A stretch of 20,994 nucleotides of DNA. It comes from Thermoplasmata archaeon. Lineage in GTDB: Archaea > Thermoplasmatota > Thermoplasmata > Thermoplasmatales > Thermoplasmataceae. A program made the translations under genes and the position numbers. The notes under the pieces were generated by a model. That model saw nothing but the letters and a program-made list of their open reading frames with translations, did not search any database and was not told where the DNA came from. Location of the stretch: the NCBI GenBank assembly GCA_021826795.1, contig JAKAYM010000018.1, forward strand, positions 1-20,994, in the 5' to 3' direction. This document shows, piece after piece, positions 7,554-15,038 of this stretch (its first letter is position 1; the number at the start of each line of letters is the position of its first letter).

Positions 7554-8959
7554 AATACACACTGATGAAGTTAATTTTAAAAACAAAAATTCCCATTATT
7601 TACTGGGTAGCAGTTCTCATTTTCACATTCATGATTTTTCCGTTCATTGGTACAGTTTATTTGACTGGTGCCAATTTACATCAAAGCCGGCTGGCAACAG
7701 TAGCGGTTTCAATTATTTCATTGCTTATTATTATATTTTCAGGGTTTAACATTAATAAATCCGACAATGATTTTTTATTGGATATCCCACTGAAAAATAG
7801 TGAGATGTTTATATCGTATTATGTATATAATTTTTTAATACTTTATTTTTTTATAGTACTTTTTATTATATTCTTTTCATTATCAATAAATTCACGTTTA
7901 ATTCTTTTGTTAGTACCATATATTATATTATTATTCTTGACATGCATCAACATTGGAATTATCGATAAATATATGATAAAAATTAGAATGATTATTCCTC
8001 TATTATTTTTTATATTTTTAATTAACCCTGCATTTATTGGTTTTAGATACAGCATAACATCAATATTCTATGGAAATGAAACAACAGGCATATTGTTAAC
8101 TGCTATGATGTTCCTGATTACATTCGTATATATAATAAAAAATGCAAATAAATTTAATTTGCATTATAGGGAAGATAAAATTTCTAATAATATAAGAACC
8201 CAGGACATTTCCGGTACACCAATAAAGGCTATTTATATGAAAAATACCTTTTTTATAAATACCATTTACGTTTATAAACGAATTTCAGACGCAAAAATAC
8301 ACACCATCAGAACAAATGTATACAGGAGCCTTGTAATGTTCACAATTATTGGTATAATATATTTTATTTTGAATGTTGAATTCTATAATACATTCATACT
8401 TCTGGCAATAGATATATATGTAGGGTTTTTACCGGGAACTATCTTTGCAACATCGATATCCCAGTGGCCTGTATTTATGGAACGTCCATGGTTATCTCTC
8501 ACATCCATGAATGCACACAAATACGTTAAAAATTTTATTCTGTCAATAATCTTATCGGTATTTATATCTGTACTTCCTTTTGTTTTATTATCTTTTCTGG
8601 TTCTAATTTTCTATTATAACACATTAAATATTATGATATTCCTGTATTCGCTGACCATGCCTGCCATACTGGCTGCCACACTCATATTCTCTACCACAAT
8701 GATAGCGCCAATTCAGATAACCGATTTTGATAACATTGTGAATTTTGTGAATAGCGGTGAAAATCTGGTGAGGCTAATTCCGTTATTTATCCTGCTTTTA
8801 TTAGCATTTTTTGTATCTGTTATCTCGTCCCTTCTAAATAATTTGCTGTATGTTTCTCTATATTACGCCATCCTCCTATTTGTAATATTTATTATGTTAA
8901 ATTCAAAAAAAATGCTAAATTATATTGCCAGCAAATTGATAAATGCAAATTTAGCATAG
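7550..8959 (+). CDS. ABC-2-type exporter membrane protein
   Basis: A 469-residue, very hydrophobic protein with roughly ten or more predicted membrane helices, mostly rich in Ile, Leu and Phe, and one longer polar segment around residues 195-250. It is the membrane partner of the preceding ATPase, whose stop codon it overlaps; AAGGATGAT before the ATG may serve as ribosome binding site. No soluble domain or catalytic motif is seen. The first ~65 residues contain two hydrophobic helices separated by a short polar loop. Codon use is strongly AT-biased (many ATA and TTA), partly reflecting hydrophobic composition. The assignment rests on gene coupling and topology, as sequence motifs for this class are weak. 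Confidence 0.82.
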   Translation: MKYTLMKLILKTKIPIIYWVAVLIFTFMIFPFIGTVYLTGANLHQSRLATVAVSIISLLIIIFSGFNINKSDNDFLLDIPLKNSEMFISYYVYNFLILYFFIVLFIIFFSLSINSRLILLLVPYIILLFLTCINIGIIDKYMIKIRMIIPLLFFIFLINPAFIGFRYSITSIFYGNETTGILLTAMMFLITFVYIIKNANKFNLHYREDKISNNIRTQDISGTPIKAIYMKNTFFINTIYVYKRISDAKIHTIRTNVYRSLVMFTIIGIIYFILNVEFYNTFILLAIDIYVGFLPGTIFATSISQWPVFMERPWLSLTSMNAHKYVKNFILSIILSVFISVLPFVLLSFLVLIFYYNTLNIMIFLYSLTMPAILAATLIFSTTMIAPIQITDFDNIVNFVNSGENLVRLIPLFILLLLAFFVSVISSLLNNLLYVSLYYAILLFVIFIMLNSKKMLNYIASKLINANLA

Positions 8960-9063
8960 GAAAAAGAAATAAAATTACACATAATTTATAATTTTACAGT
9001 GGTTTTGATTATCTCACTGCAATACAATTACATGAATATAATAGCCGCAATGCCTATTTATAA

Positions 9064-9084
9064 ATCTATAGTTTATATATAGAT
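9064..9084. repeat. Palindromic site over the sixA operon promoter
   Basis: ATCTATA (9064-9070) and TATAGAT (9078-9084) form an inverted repeat with a 7-base spacer that contains TTTATA. It lies about 40 bases before the ATG at 9116, where a TATA box for a short-leader transcript would be. It may be an operator, or simply an AT-rich TATA region. Confidence 0.3.
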
Positions 9085-9115
9085 ATTATTATATATCAAC
9101 AAAGGATAATATATT

Positions 9116-9601
9116 ATGGACGAAAATGATAATGCCATACGATTAATTGTTGTACGTCATGGTGATACTGAACAGGAAACCGGTATACCCGACGATAGCA
9201 GGCGGATTACCAAAAAAGGGAAAAAGCAGTTAAAAAGAACAGCCAATTTTATTGATAAAATGAATTATAATGTAGAGAACATTGTTTCCAGTCCGCTGGC
9301 TCGTTCCAGGGACTCTGCGGAGGTAATTGTTGATGAACTGGGCCTTGACCTTAAGATAGACATGAATGATAGCCTGAAGCCCGATGCCCCCGTCGCTTCA
9401 ACGGTTGCATTTATTAAAGAATTAAAAAATAATACAATTATAGTAGGCCATAATCCCAATCTTTCATTATTGTTAAATAAGATCGTCGGCTTTAATGGGG
9501 AATTAAAAAAGGCTGGAGTAGCGGTGCTGAACCTTAATAAAACTACCATGAAATCTGATCTGGAACTTCTACTTGATCAGAAGGTTCTGAAATTGATTTA
9601 A
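9116..9601 (+). CDS. sixA: SixA-like phosphohistidine phosphatase (histidine phosphatase superfamily)
   Basis: A 161-residue protein of SixA length, the short branch of the histidine phosphatase superfamily, predicted to remove phosphate from phosphohistidine or another small phospho-substrate in the cytoplasm. The catalytic RHG is at 14-16 (VVRHGDTE), SSPLAR with the phosphate-binding R63 at about 58-63, and the second catalytic histidine H112 in VGHNP. It is the first gene of a tightly packed four-gene operon; the next gene starts on the base after its stop. The upstream AAAGGAT may be the ribosome binding site of a short leader. Cargo and partner are unknown, but the downstream Ppx/GppA enzyme suggests polyphosphate or phosphate metabolism. 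Confidence 0.88.
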   Translation: MDENDNAIRLIVVRHGDTEQETGIPDDSRRITKKGKKQLKRTANFIDKMNYNVENIVSSPLARSRDSAEVIVDELGLDLKIDMNDSLKPDAPVASTVAFIKELKNNTIIVGHNPNLSLLLNKIVGFNGELKKAGVAVLNLNKTTMKSDLELLLDQKVLKLI

Positions 9602-10864
9602 ATGCTCGAAGCAGTTGTCGATCTGGGATATAACTCTTTCCAGTTATGTATTTATGATCATTACAAATCAAATTCTTTTAAATTATTATCGAGATACAAA
9701 TCCTTTGTAAGGCTCGGGACAGACCTATCTGAAGGAGAAAATATAAAACCTAAAAAAATAAAAGATGGGGGATACGAGATTACAAAATACCGGGAAATAA
9801 TAGATGAATTGAATATAAAGAACGTGCATGCAGTGGGTACCAGTGCTTTCAGAATGGCATCTAATAACAATGAAGTTTCTGAACAGTTTTCTGAGATTCT
9901 CGGACATAAAGTAGATATTATAAGCGGATCACAGGAAGGGGAATATTCCGTCATAGGATCATTGAATACCCTTCCATTCAAGGATGCATTGATATTTGAC
10001 CTGGGAGGAGGCTCACTGGAAATCGCAGTGGTCAGGAACAGAACAATAGAAAAAATAAATAATTACAATCTGGGTGCTTTGAAACTTCTGCACGAATTGA
10101 AAGGTGAAAAAGAGATAAGATCCAGAATTGAAAATGAAGTTGTTGAATTTAAAAATATAAATTTACCTGTAATCGGATCCGGTGGCAATCTCAGGGCTCT
10201 CGCAAAATATGACATGAAGAATATTAAATACCCTATTTCGAGCCTGCACGGATATAAACTGACAAAAAATAGCATAAAGAACTACGCAGGAAAACTTCCC
10301 GGAATAAAGCCCGCCGAAAGGTCTAAATATTCGGGAATAAGTAAGGAGCGGAGCCTCACAATCGGAGTGGCATCTATAATAATAGATGAATTAATGAATA
10401 TTTTTAATGCAGAATATTTGCATGCCTCCCTCTTTGGAATGAGAGAGGGTGTGCTGATGAAGAGTTTATACAGTAATATAAATGACCTGAGAAGGTCATG
10501 GTTAGAGGCCTTTGCCAGTAAATTCAATGCAATTCCTCCATGGGAATACTACAATTATGCCATGGAAAAGCTGCACCTGGATGATAAAAAAAGGGAAATA
10601 TCCGGAAATGCTGCATTTATGTCCAGGGTTATGGCGTATGCTACTTACAAGAGCCCACTTTACGCATGCGGTTTCACAATAAAAAATGCTGTAAATCCCG
10701 GGTTCACATCAGTTGAGCTGGCCGATATGGCTTCTGTTTGCTATTCAGGTTCTGGTAAGGCTAAGAAAAGCCTTGAAAAAATATCAGATTTATCCTCAAA
10801 CGATATTAAAGAAATGGGAAAGCTAGTAAAAAATACCATTTACAAGAAGAGGTTTTTAATATGA
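9602..10864 (+). CDS. ppx: Ppx/GppA-type exopolyphosphatase
   Basis: A 420-residue member of the ASKHA-fold Ppx/GppA phosphatases, which release phosphate from the end of polyphosphate chains or convert pppGpp. Visible motifs are DLGYNSFQL (6-14; family DxGSNSxxL, with the Ser changed to Tyr), GTSAFRMASN near 79-88, SGSQEG near 108-113 with E112 aligned to the catalytic Glu, and DLGGGSLE at 133-140 with D133 and E140 retained. The C-terminal ~120 residues correspond in position to an accessory helical domain, but I see no HD metal motif there. Archaea generally lack pppGpp, so polyphosphate is the more likely substrate. It abuts sixA with no spacer and overlaps the kinase-like gene by 4 bases. 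Confidence 0.88.
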   Translation: MLEAVVDLGYNSFQLCIYDHYKSNSFKLLSRYKSFVRLGTDLSEGENIKPKKIKDGGYEITKYREIIDELNIKNVHAVGTSAFRMASNNNEVSEQFSEILGHKVDIISGSQEGEYSVIGSLNTLPFKDALIFDLGGGSLEIAVVRNRTIEKINNYNLGALKLLHELKGEKEIRSRIENEVVEFKNINLPVIGSGGNLRALAKYDMKNIKYPISSLHGYKLTKNSIKNYAGKLPGIKPAERSKYSGISKERSLTIGVASIIIDELMNIFNAEYLHASLFGMREGVLMKSLYSNINDLRRSWLEAFASKFNAIPPWEYYNYAMEKLHLDDKKREISGNAAFMSRVMAYATYKSPLYACGFTIKNAVNPGFTSVELADMASVCYSGSGKAKKSLEKISDLSSNDIKEMGKLVKNTIYKKRFLI

Positions 10865-11502
10865 ATGGAAAATTAATCGCGTTTGAGGGAATAGATGGGT
10901 CAGGAAAATCAAGTCAGGCTAAATTACTGGAACACTACCTTCAACACAGATCGGAGACCTATCTTACCGAATGGAATTCATCTGACTGGGTACATGGCCT
11001 TAATAAAAAGGCAAAGAAAAAGAAGGAGTTAAATCCATTAACATTCAGCCTGATAAACGCAACCGATTTTACCGACAGATATGAAAAATATATTATAACT
11101 ATGTTGAAGGCAGGCATCAATGTTGTTTCAGACAGATACATATATACAGCCTATGCGAGGGATTCAGCCAGAGGGATAAGTCTAAAGTGGATAAAGAATT
11201 TATATTCCTTTGCGGTTGAACCTGATGTAGTATTTTATATAAAGGTCAAGCCTGAGGAGGCAATCCTGAGATTAAAAACTGGCAGAACAAGCTTGAAACC
11301 GCAGGAAACAGGATCTGATATATTCCCGGAGCTGGCGCCGGATGAGGGATTCATAAAGTATCAGACCATGATATCCGATTTTTATGATAAAATTAGCAAG
11401 GAGAAAAAATTCTGTATTATAAACGGAAACGACTCAATAAAAAATGTTCAACTGCAGATACGGGAAAAGGTGGAGGAAATTTTATGGGGCAAGGAGTACT
11501 GA
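10861..11502 (+). CDS. Thymidylate-kinase-like P-loop kinase
   Basis: A 213-residue protein with the thymidylate-kinase fold: Walker A GIDGSGKSS at 10-18, FTDRYEKYI at about 70-78 (family ADRxxHV), VVSDRYIYTAYA at about 88-99 (family DRYxxSxxAYQ) and a lid-like arginine region near 144-155. Instead of the usual TREPGG substrate loop it has YLTEWNSSDW (34-43), followed by a lysine-rich KKAKKKK at about 49-55. Those changes suggest that the acceptor is not dTMP. PPK2-type polyphosphate kinases share this P-loop fold, so a polyphosphate-linked kinase is a reasonable guess given the adjacent Ppx, but it is unproven. The ATG overlaps the ppx stop and is preceded by GAGG. It overlaps the next kinase-like gene by 19 bases. 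Confidence 0.85.
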   Translation: MNGKLIAFEGIDGSGKSSQAKLLEHYLQHRSETYLTEWNSSDWVHGLNKKAKKKKELNPLTFSLINATDFTDRYEKYIITMLKAGINVVSDRYIYTAYARDSARGISLKWIKNLYSFAVEPDVVFYIKVKPEEAILRLKTGRTSLKPQETGSDIFPELAPDEGFIKYQTMISDFYDKISKEKKFCIINGNDSIKNVQLQIREKVEEILWGKEY

Positions 11503-12131
11503 TAGCTATAGACGGAGTTGAAGGTGCCGGCAGAACATCGCATGCAAACCAACTGGCTAAAAAACTTGAATATATGGGATACGGAACCATGAATCTGGAT
11601 ATACAGAAATCTAAGTTGTTCGGAAATGTGATAAATAAGAAAAAGAAGGATATATTTTTTGAAACCAGAACACTGTTCCTTGCACATGCAACGGCACTGG
11701 CAGACCTGGGTAATGCAATAAAAAATGCTGTGGAATCAGGCTTTATTGTAATCTTTGATGGTTATATAGATACTTTAAAATCATGGGGACTTGTACGTGG
11801 TTTAAATGAGGACTGGATGAACGGTATACTTTCCATGGTTATAAGACCGGATATTCAGGTGCATTTATATGCAACCTCAGATGAAATTATAAAAAGAATA
11901 ATAAAGAAAATGGGGTTTCTTGACCCATTGACCTCCAGTATAGAACTCTGCAATGCCGATCTGTACGAAAGTTATATCAATTATATCATAGATTTTCAGG
12001 ATATACTGGTTAAATCTTCAAAACATATCATTAATGTTGATACCACCGGTAAATTTACAAGGGCAAACGCAAAAATCGTAAGGAGAGTTTCCGGCAAAAT
12101 AAATAAAAATAAAGAACTGAATGAACAATAA
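11484..12131 (+). CDS. Degenerate thymidylate-kinase-like paralogue, probable pseudo-kinase
   Basis: A 215-residue protein with the same overall layout as the preceding one, but with eroded catalytic motifs. The P-loop is GVEGAGRTS (11-19) with the Walker A lysine replaced by Arg17. The DRY motif is DGY (92-94), and the helix that normally carries ADR reads AHATALADL. The hydrophobic core strands are well kept (GFIVIFDGY, DIQVHLYA), so the fold is under selection and the gene is not simply decaying. Its start has a strong GGTGGAGG inside the end of the upstream gene, which it overlaps by 19 bases, and it closes the operon. A regulatory or complex-forming partner of the intact kinase-like protein is the simplest reading; residual activity cannot be excluded. 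Confidence 0.82.
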   Translation: MGQGVLIAIDGVEGAGRTSHANQLAKKLEYMGYGTMNLDIQKSKLFGNVINKKKKDIFFETRTLFLAHATALADLGNAIKNAVESGFIVIFDGYIDTLKSWGLVRGLNEDWMNGILSMVIRPDIQVHLYATSDEIIKRIIKKMGFLDPLTSSIELCNADLYESYINYIIDFQDILVKSSKHIINVDTTGKFTRANAKIVRRVSGKINKNKELNEQ

Positions 12132-12381
12132 CATATTATTTCCTTCATGTCTGCAAGGATTATTCTTACTTTGGTAGATCTCTATTTTTAACGTTCCTTC
12201 TCTTTCAATTCAAATTCAAGAATGTAATGTTCATTATATTAATCAAATTCTATTGCAGAATATGAATCTATCATTGTAGGTTGTGGTTATAGAAAACTCA
12301 AGTTCAATTCTGTCCGTGAGAACACCAAGAATCGAACAATTATAAATAACTTTAAGTTTTTATAAATATTAAGCTTTTTGA
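12132..12381. other. Intergenic region after the sixA-ppx operon
   Basis: No supported gene. A pyrimidine-rich stretch with TTTTT and CTTTCT runs (12180-12210) could terminate the upstream operon. TTTATAAAT at 12359-12367 and TTATAAAT near 12340 are candidate promoters for the next gene. Confidence 0.35.
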
Positions 12382-13212
12382 ATGGTGTTTAATAAATGGT
12401 ATAGGCAACATCGATTCATGCGTCAAAAGCAGAAAGACCTGAAGATATATGTCAAAAAAACCAGAAAAGAAATCAGATATCTTGGTAATATTTATTTTAT
12501 CGGGCCTGTGCCTAAAATAAAACTGAATAAAAAAAATGATGAGCACAAAGGTGGTCAGGCATCACCGGTAATTAAAGAGGAAAAAATAATTAACTCAAAA
12601 ATAGAAATTTTTGGAGTTGATAATGTCAATGAGGAAACTGTAGCACACGAAGTCATGCATACTATAAGATTGTTTAAAGTATATAAAGGCAATTTAAAAA
12701 TTTACAGAAAACATTTTTCCAGATTGTATAGAAAGTCAGGACCTTTATTTATTATCTCGGCCATGTTATCCTCATCGATACAGGAAGCCTCAGCCGAGTT
12801 TTTTGAAATTATATACCGCAGAACCATGGTGCTGGATAAACACAATATAAAACAGGATATGGTACAGTATCTTAACAGATTGATTAACGATAATAATAAT
12901 TTAACAGAAACGATTAACAAATGTATCGACGAATTGATTAAGATCTTGAACACAAATTATACGGCAGAGCAAATCACTTCAGAAGATATTATCGGGAATA
13001 TCAGCAAAAGACTTTTTGATTATGATTATACTCTCAACTGGATTTTTGGAATATTCATTGCATACATGATACTGAAAATAAATGACAATGATATAACCAG
13101 GACACTACGCACCTTCATGTTAAAAAATGATCTGGTGATAGTTAAACTGATCAGCCAACATAAAGACTATTTAAATGACATTAGAAATGTGCAGTATAAT
13201 ACAGGCAATTGA
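12382..13212 (+). CDS. Putative zinc metallopeptidase-like protein (HExxH), family unknown
   Basis: A 276-residue protein I cannot place in a family. It contains VAHEVMHTIR, an HExxH zinc motif at 89-93. About 40 residues downstream SSIQEASAEFFE offers E135 or E139 as third ligand, as in gluzincins. The first ~45 residues are strongly basic and the stretch after the motif (96-120) is also rich in Lys and Arg. A moderately hydrophobic segment lies at about 121-134 and another at about 218-232, so membrane association is possible but not clear. There is no signal peptide. The start is uncertain: TTTATAAAT at 12359-12367 is only about 20 bases before the ATG at 12382, so the ATG at 12418 is an alternative. 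It stands alone, without close operon partners. Confidence 0.65.
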   Translation: MVFNKWYRQHRFMRQKQKDLKIYVKKTRKEIRYLGNIYFIGPVPKIKLNKKNDEHKGGQASPVIKEEKIINSKIEIFGVDNVNEETVAHEVMHTIRLFKVYKGNLKIYRKHFSRLYRKSGPLFIISAMLSSSIQEASAEFFEIIYRRTMVLDKHNIKQDMVQYLNRLINDNNNLTETINKCIDELIKILNTNYTAEQITSEDIIGNISKRLFDYDYTLNWIFGIFIAYMILKINDNDITRTLRTFMLKNDLVIVKLISQHKDYLNDIRNVQYNTGN

Positions 13213-13465
13213 GGATTATATCTTTAGATTTATCGAGAACATCTGGATAAGTTAAAAGGATGCTGGTGGAAATAGGATGTTATATGGGTTTAATTACACT
13301 ACCGTTAATTTTTACTGGAAATTGTTATTTGGTCAATATCATTTATTTTGAAAGGTTAGATCCACCAATTTTTGCCTGCACAGGATGTTACTATTGCTTA
13401 CATAAATTTATTAATATCTATATTATATAATCGGGTTCTACATTAATGAGAACCGAGATGAAAGA
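13213..13465. promoter_or_regulatory. Intergenic region with the YbjQ promoter
   Basis: No convincing gene. TATATAA at 13424-13430 is the likely TATA box of the downstream gene, giving a transcript start near 13452 and a short leader carrying GAGATGA before the ATG at 13466. Confidence 0.4.
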
Positions 13466-13825
13466 ATGGATGAAGTAATGATGGTGACAACTAATTATGT
13501 GCCTGGAAAAGAAATTACCAAAGTTATCGGGCCAATATGGGGCATTACAGTACGGAGCAGAGGACTGGGCGGAAATATTATGGCTGGATTACGATCCCTC
13601 GGCGGTGGTGAGATTAAAGAGTATACTAAAATGCTCTCAGATGCAAGGTCAACTGCGCTGTCCAGATTAAGTCAGGCAGCGAAGGATATCGGCGCCAATG
13701 CTGTGATTGAAATGAGATTTGATTCGTCAGATATAGGACAGGTTATGACTGAAATTGTTGCATATGGAACTGCTGTAGTAGTTGAGAATGTTTCTGGAAA
13801 CATTGGGAAAGTAAGCCTGTCGTGA
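13466..13825 (+). CDS. YbjQ/UPF0145 family protein
   Basis: A 119-residue protein of the YbjQ (UPF0145, PF01906) family, which forms oligomeric rings and is often labelled a putative heavy-metal-binding domain, though the function is not established. Characteristic features are the N-terminal TTNYVPGKEITKVIG, the central GLGGNIMAGLRSLGGGEIKEYTKML, the helix with ARSTALSRLSQAAKDIGANAVI, and the final strand EIVAYGTAVVVE. The length is typical. The start is ambiguous among ATGs at 13466, 13478 and 13481; family members usually begin two or three residues before TTN, which favours the latter two, while GAGATGA suits 13466. Soluble, no cysteines. It is convergent with the toxin gene, and no operon partner is visible. 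Confidence 0.88.
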   Translation: MDEVMMVTTNYVPGKEITKVIGPIWGITVRSRGLGGNIMAGLRSLGGGEIKEYTKMLSDARSTALSRLSQAAKDIGANAVIEMRFDSSDIGQVMTEIVAYGTAVVVENVSGNIGKVSLS

Positions 13826-13912
13826 AATAATATTTATTTCTGCCAATATTGTCCAGTAAGAAAGCAATTAGTCCTGATAGATGAGCAATAACAGTAGATG
13901 ATATAAAACTCG

Positions 13913-14332
13913 CTATAATTCCCGGTTTTCTATTTGAAAGCTTTTCAACGCAGAAATTGCATTGAAATCGCTATCATGTGTAATTAATATTCCTTTAACT
14001 CCCATTGTAAAAGAGGCGGTCAAGATATCTACATCGTCTGGGAAGTATTTACTTTTGTATCTGGATTTCAATTGTTTATAGATTTCTGAACAACTTTCCG
14101 ATATTTCATAATTTATTGGTTCAATTTTAATAGCCGTTCTAAAATATTTTTTTATTATACTCACAGCCGGATTACTACTGTTAGAAAAACCCCTGGCAAA
14201 TTCATAATAATTTAATACTGTGGTAAGGATGAGATCCTTACTAAGTATATGTTTATTGAATCGCTGCATAAACTTTTCATTATTTTTTGACAGATCTATT
14301 AAGGCATTGGTATCAAGAATGTATTTCTTCAA
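13913..14332 (-). CDS. vapC: PIN-domain ribonuclease toxin, VapC type
   Basis: A 139-residue PIN-domain protein of normal VapC length, expected to be a magnesium-dependent RNase acting on tRNA or rRNA and normally held inactive by an antitoxin. The acidic site is complete: D7 in YILDTNALIDL, E44 in YYEFARG, D99/D100/D102 in FPDDVDILTAS, and D120/D122 in THDSDF. The gene starts 20 bases inside the end of a 40-codon upstream ORF that may be the antitoxin, and the arrangement implies coupled translation. No good Shine-Dalgarno is seen beyond the AAGTTTGAAGAA region. Base composition matches its neighbours. Toxin identity is strong; the target RNA is unknown. Confidence 0.88.
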   Translation of the reverse strand: MKKYILDTNALIDLSKNNEKFMQRFNKHILSKDLILTTVLNYYEFARGFSNSSNPAVSIIKKYFRTAIKIEPINYEISESCSEIYKQLKSRYKSKYFPDDVDILTASFTMGVKGILITHDSDFNAISALKSFQIENREL

Positions 14333-14435
14333 ACTTGGAACCCATTAATGCTTCATCATCAATTTTCTGCTTTTCCTGTTCATCAATTTCGCTATACGCA
14401 TCCTGGATTATGGATAGGTTATTGAAAGATATCAT
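14313..14435 (-). CDS. Possible short antitoxin upstream of vapC
   Basis: A 40-codon ORF (MISFNNLSIIQDAYSEIDEQ, then EKQKIDDEALMGSKFEEIHS) ends 20 bases inside vapC. It is acidic and predicted helical, like the C-terminal toxin-binding half of small antitoxins, but it has no AbrB, ribbon-helix-helix or other DNA-binding N-terminus. A GTG three codons upstream (14444) could extend it slightly before an in-frame stop. It overlaps the end of the broken gene upstream. It may be a minimal or N-terminally truncated antitoxin. The call rests on position, charge and overlap only. Confidence 0.5.
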   Translation of the reverse strand: MISFNNLSIIQDAYSEIDEQEKQKIDDEALMGSKFEEIHS

Positions 14436-14925
14436 TTTTAACACTGAATTTTAAATCCCCTACAAATTTATTTGCAATTCTGGGATGTCCATTTATAGAT
14501 GTGAGCTACCTCATGCCAAAGCAATGAGGCTTCCTGATTCATGGACAATGTTTACCCTTACATAGGGACTTATATTTAGTCCTTCAAGGGCAGAGGCATC
14601 AATCTCCACAGGCGTAAATTCCCTTAAGCGCTCCGCAGGCACTTTTATATTTATATTATATTTCTTAAAATAATTGTTTATTATTCCTATTTACTGTTAT
14701 TTTCCACTTAGAGCTGATTTGATATAATTTTCCATTTTCATATGAAGTTGAAATTGAGACTATGTTTGAATAGATTTCAGGAGATTCTTTCTGCTGTTCA
14801 GTTAGTCTGGCACCTATCTTTTCGGTTATTTCGTTAGGAACACCAAAAGTTACCTGACATCTTGCTTTTCATGAAACTAAATCTATAACTCTTTGTACCG
14901 ATAAAACTTCCACCTCATATTCCAT
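14419..14925 (-). pseudogene. Broken gene of unknown function upstream of the toxin pair
   Basis: Minus-strand translation from an ATG at 14925 gives a protein-like sequence in three pieces. The first is EVEVLSVQRVIDLVS, then an in-frame TGA, then ARCQVTFGVPNEITEKIGAR and about 50 more residues to a TAA near 14670. After a frameshift the second piece reads KVPAERLREFTPVEIDASAL ... VRVNIVHESGSLIALA. After a second shift near 14510 the third reads INGHPRIANKFVGDLKFSV to a stop at 14419. The full-length ancestor would be about 165-170 residues. I do not recognise the family. A TATA-like box (14948-14957) still sits about 27 bases before the ATG, and the remnant overlaps the short ORF before vapC, so it was once the first gene of that operon. 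Confidence 0.55.
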
Positions 14926-14947
14926 AAAGGTTAATAGTTAATTGAAG

Positions 14948-14957
14948 TATAAATATT
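14948..14957 (-). promoter_or_regulatory. TATA box retained ahead of the broken gene and vapC
   Basis: ATATTTATAC on the minus strand is centred about 27 bases before the ATG at 14925. It is probably what now transcribes the toxin pair through the broken gene. Confidence 0.4.
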
Positions 14958-15038
14958 TACAGGGTCGCACATATTCCTACCATGACACTGGAAGTTTACT
15001 TATGGTATTCTTATCAACGCTAAATAATGGCTTTAACG

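Noticed and set aside
7843..8055. 70-residue minus-strand ORF inside the exporter gene
   Set aside because: Shadow of the strongly biased hydrophobic codons of the permease on the other strand.
12260..12320. TTCAATTCTG region resembling a tRNA T-arm
   Set aside because: No paired stems, anticodon arm or acceptor stem could be built around it.
13260..13430. 56-codon plus-strand ORF with CTGCYYC
   Set aside because: No ribosome binding site at proper spacing, no family match, and its end overlaps the TATA box of the YbjQ gene. The CxxCxxxC-like motif could be chance.
14470..14540. Minus-strand reading with HEVAH that resembles an ImmA/IrrE-type protease
   Set aside because: It is confined to a short frame ending in a stop a few codons later, and the flanking protein-like sequence of the broken gene is in other frames. 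The motif is probably coincidental.
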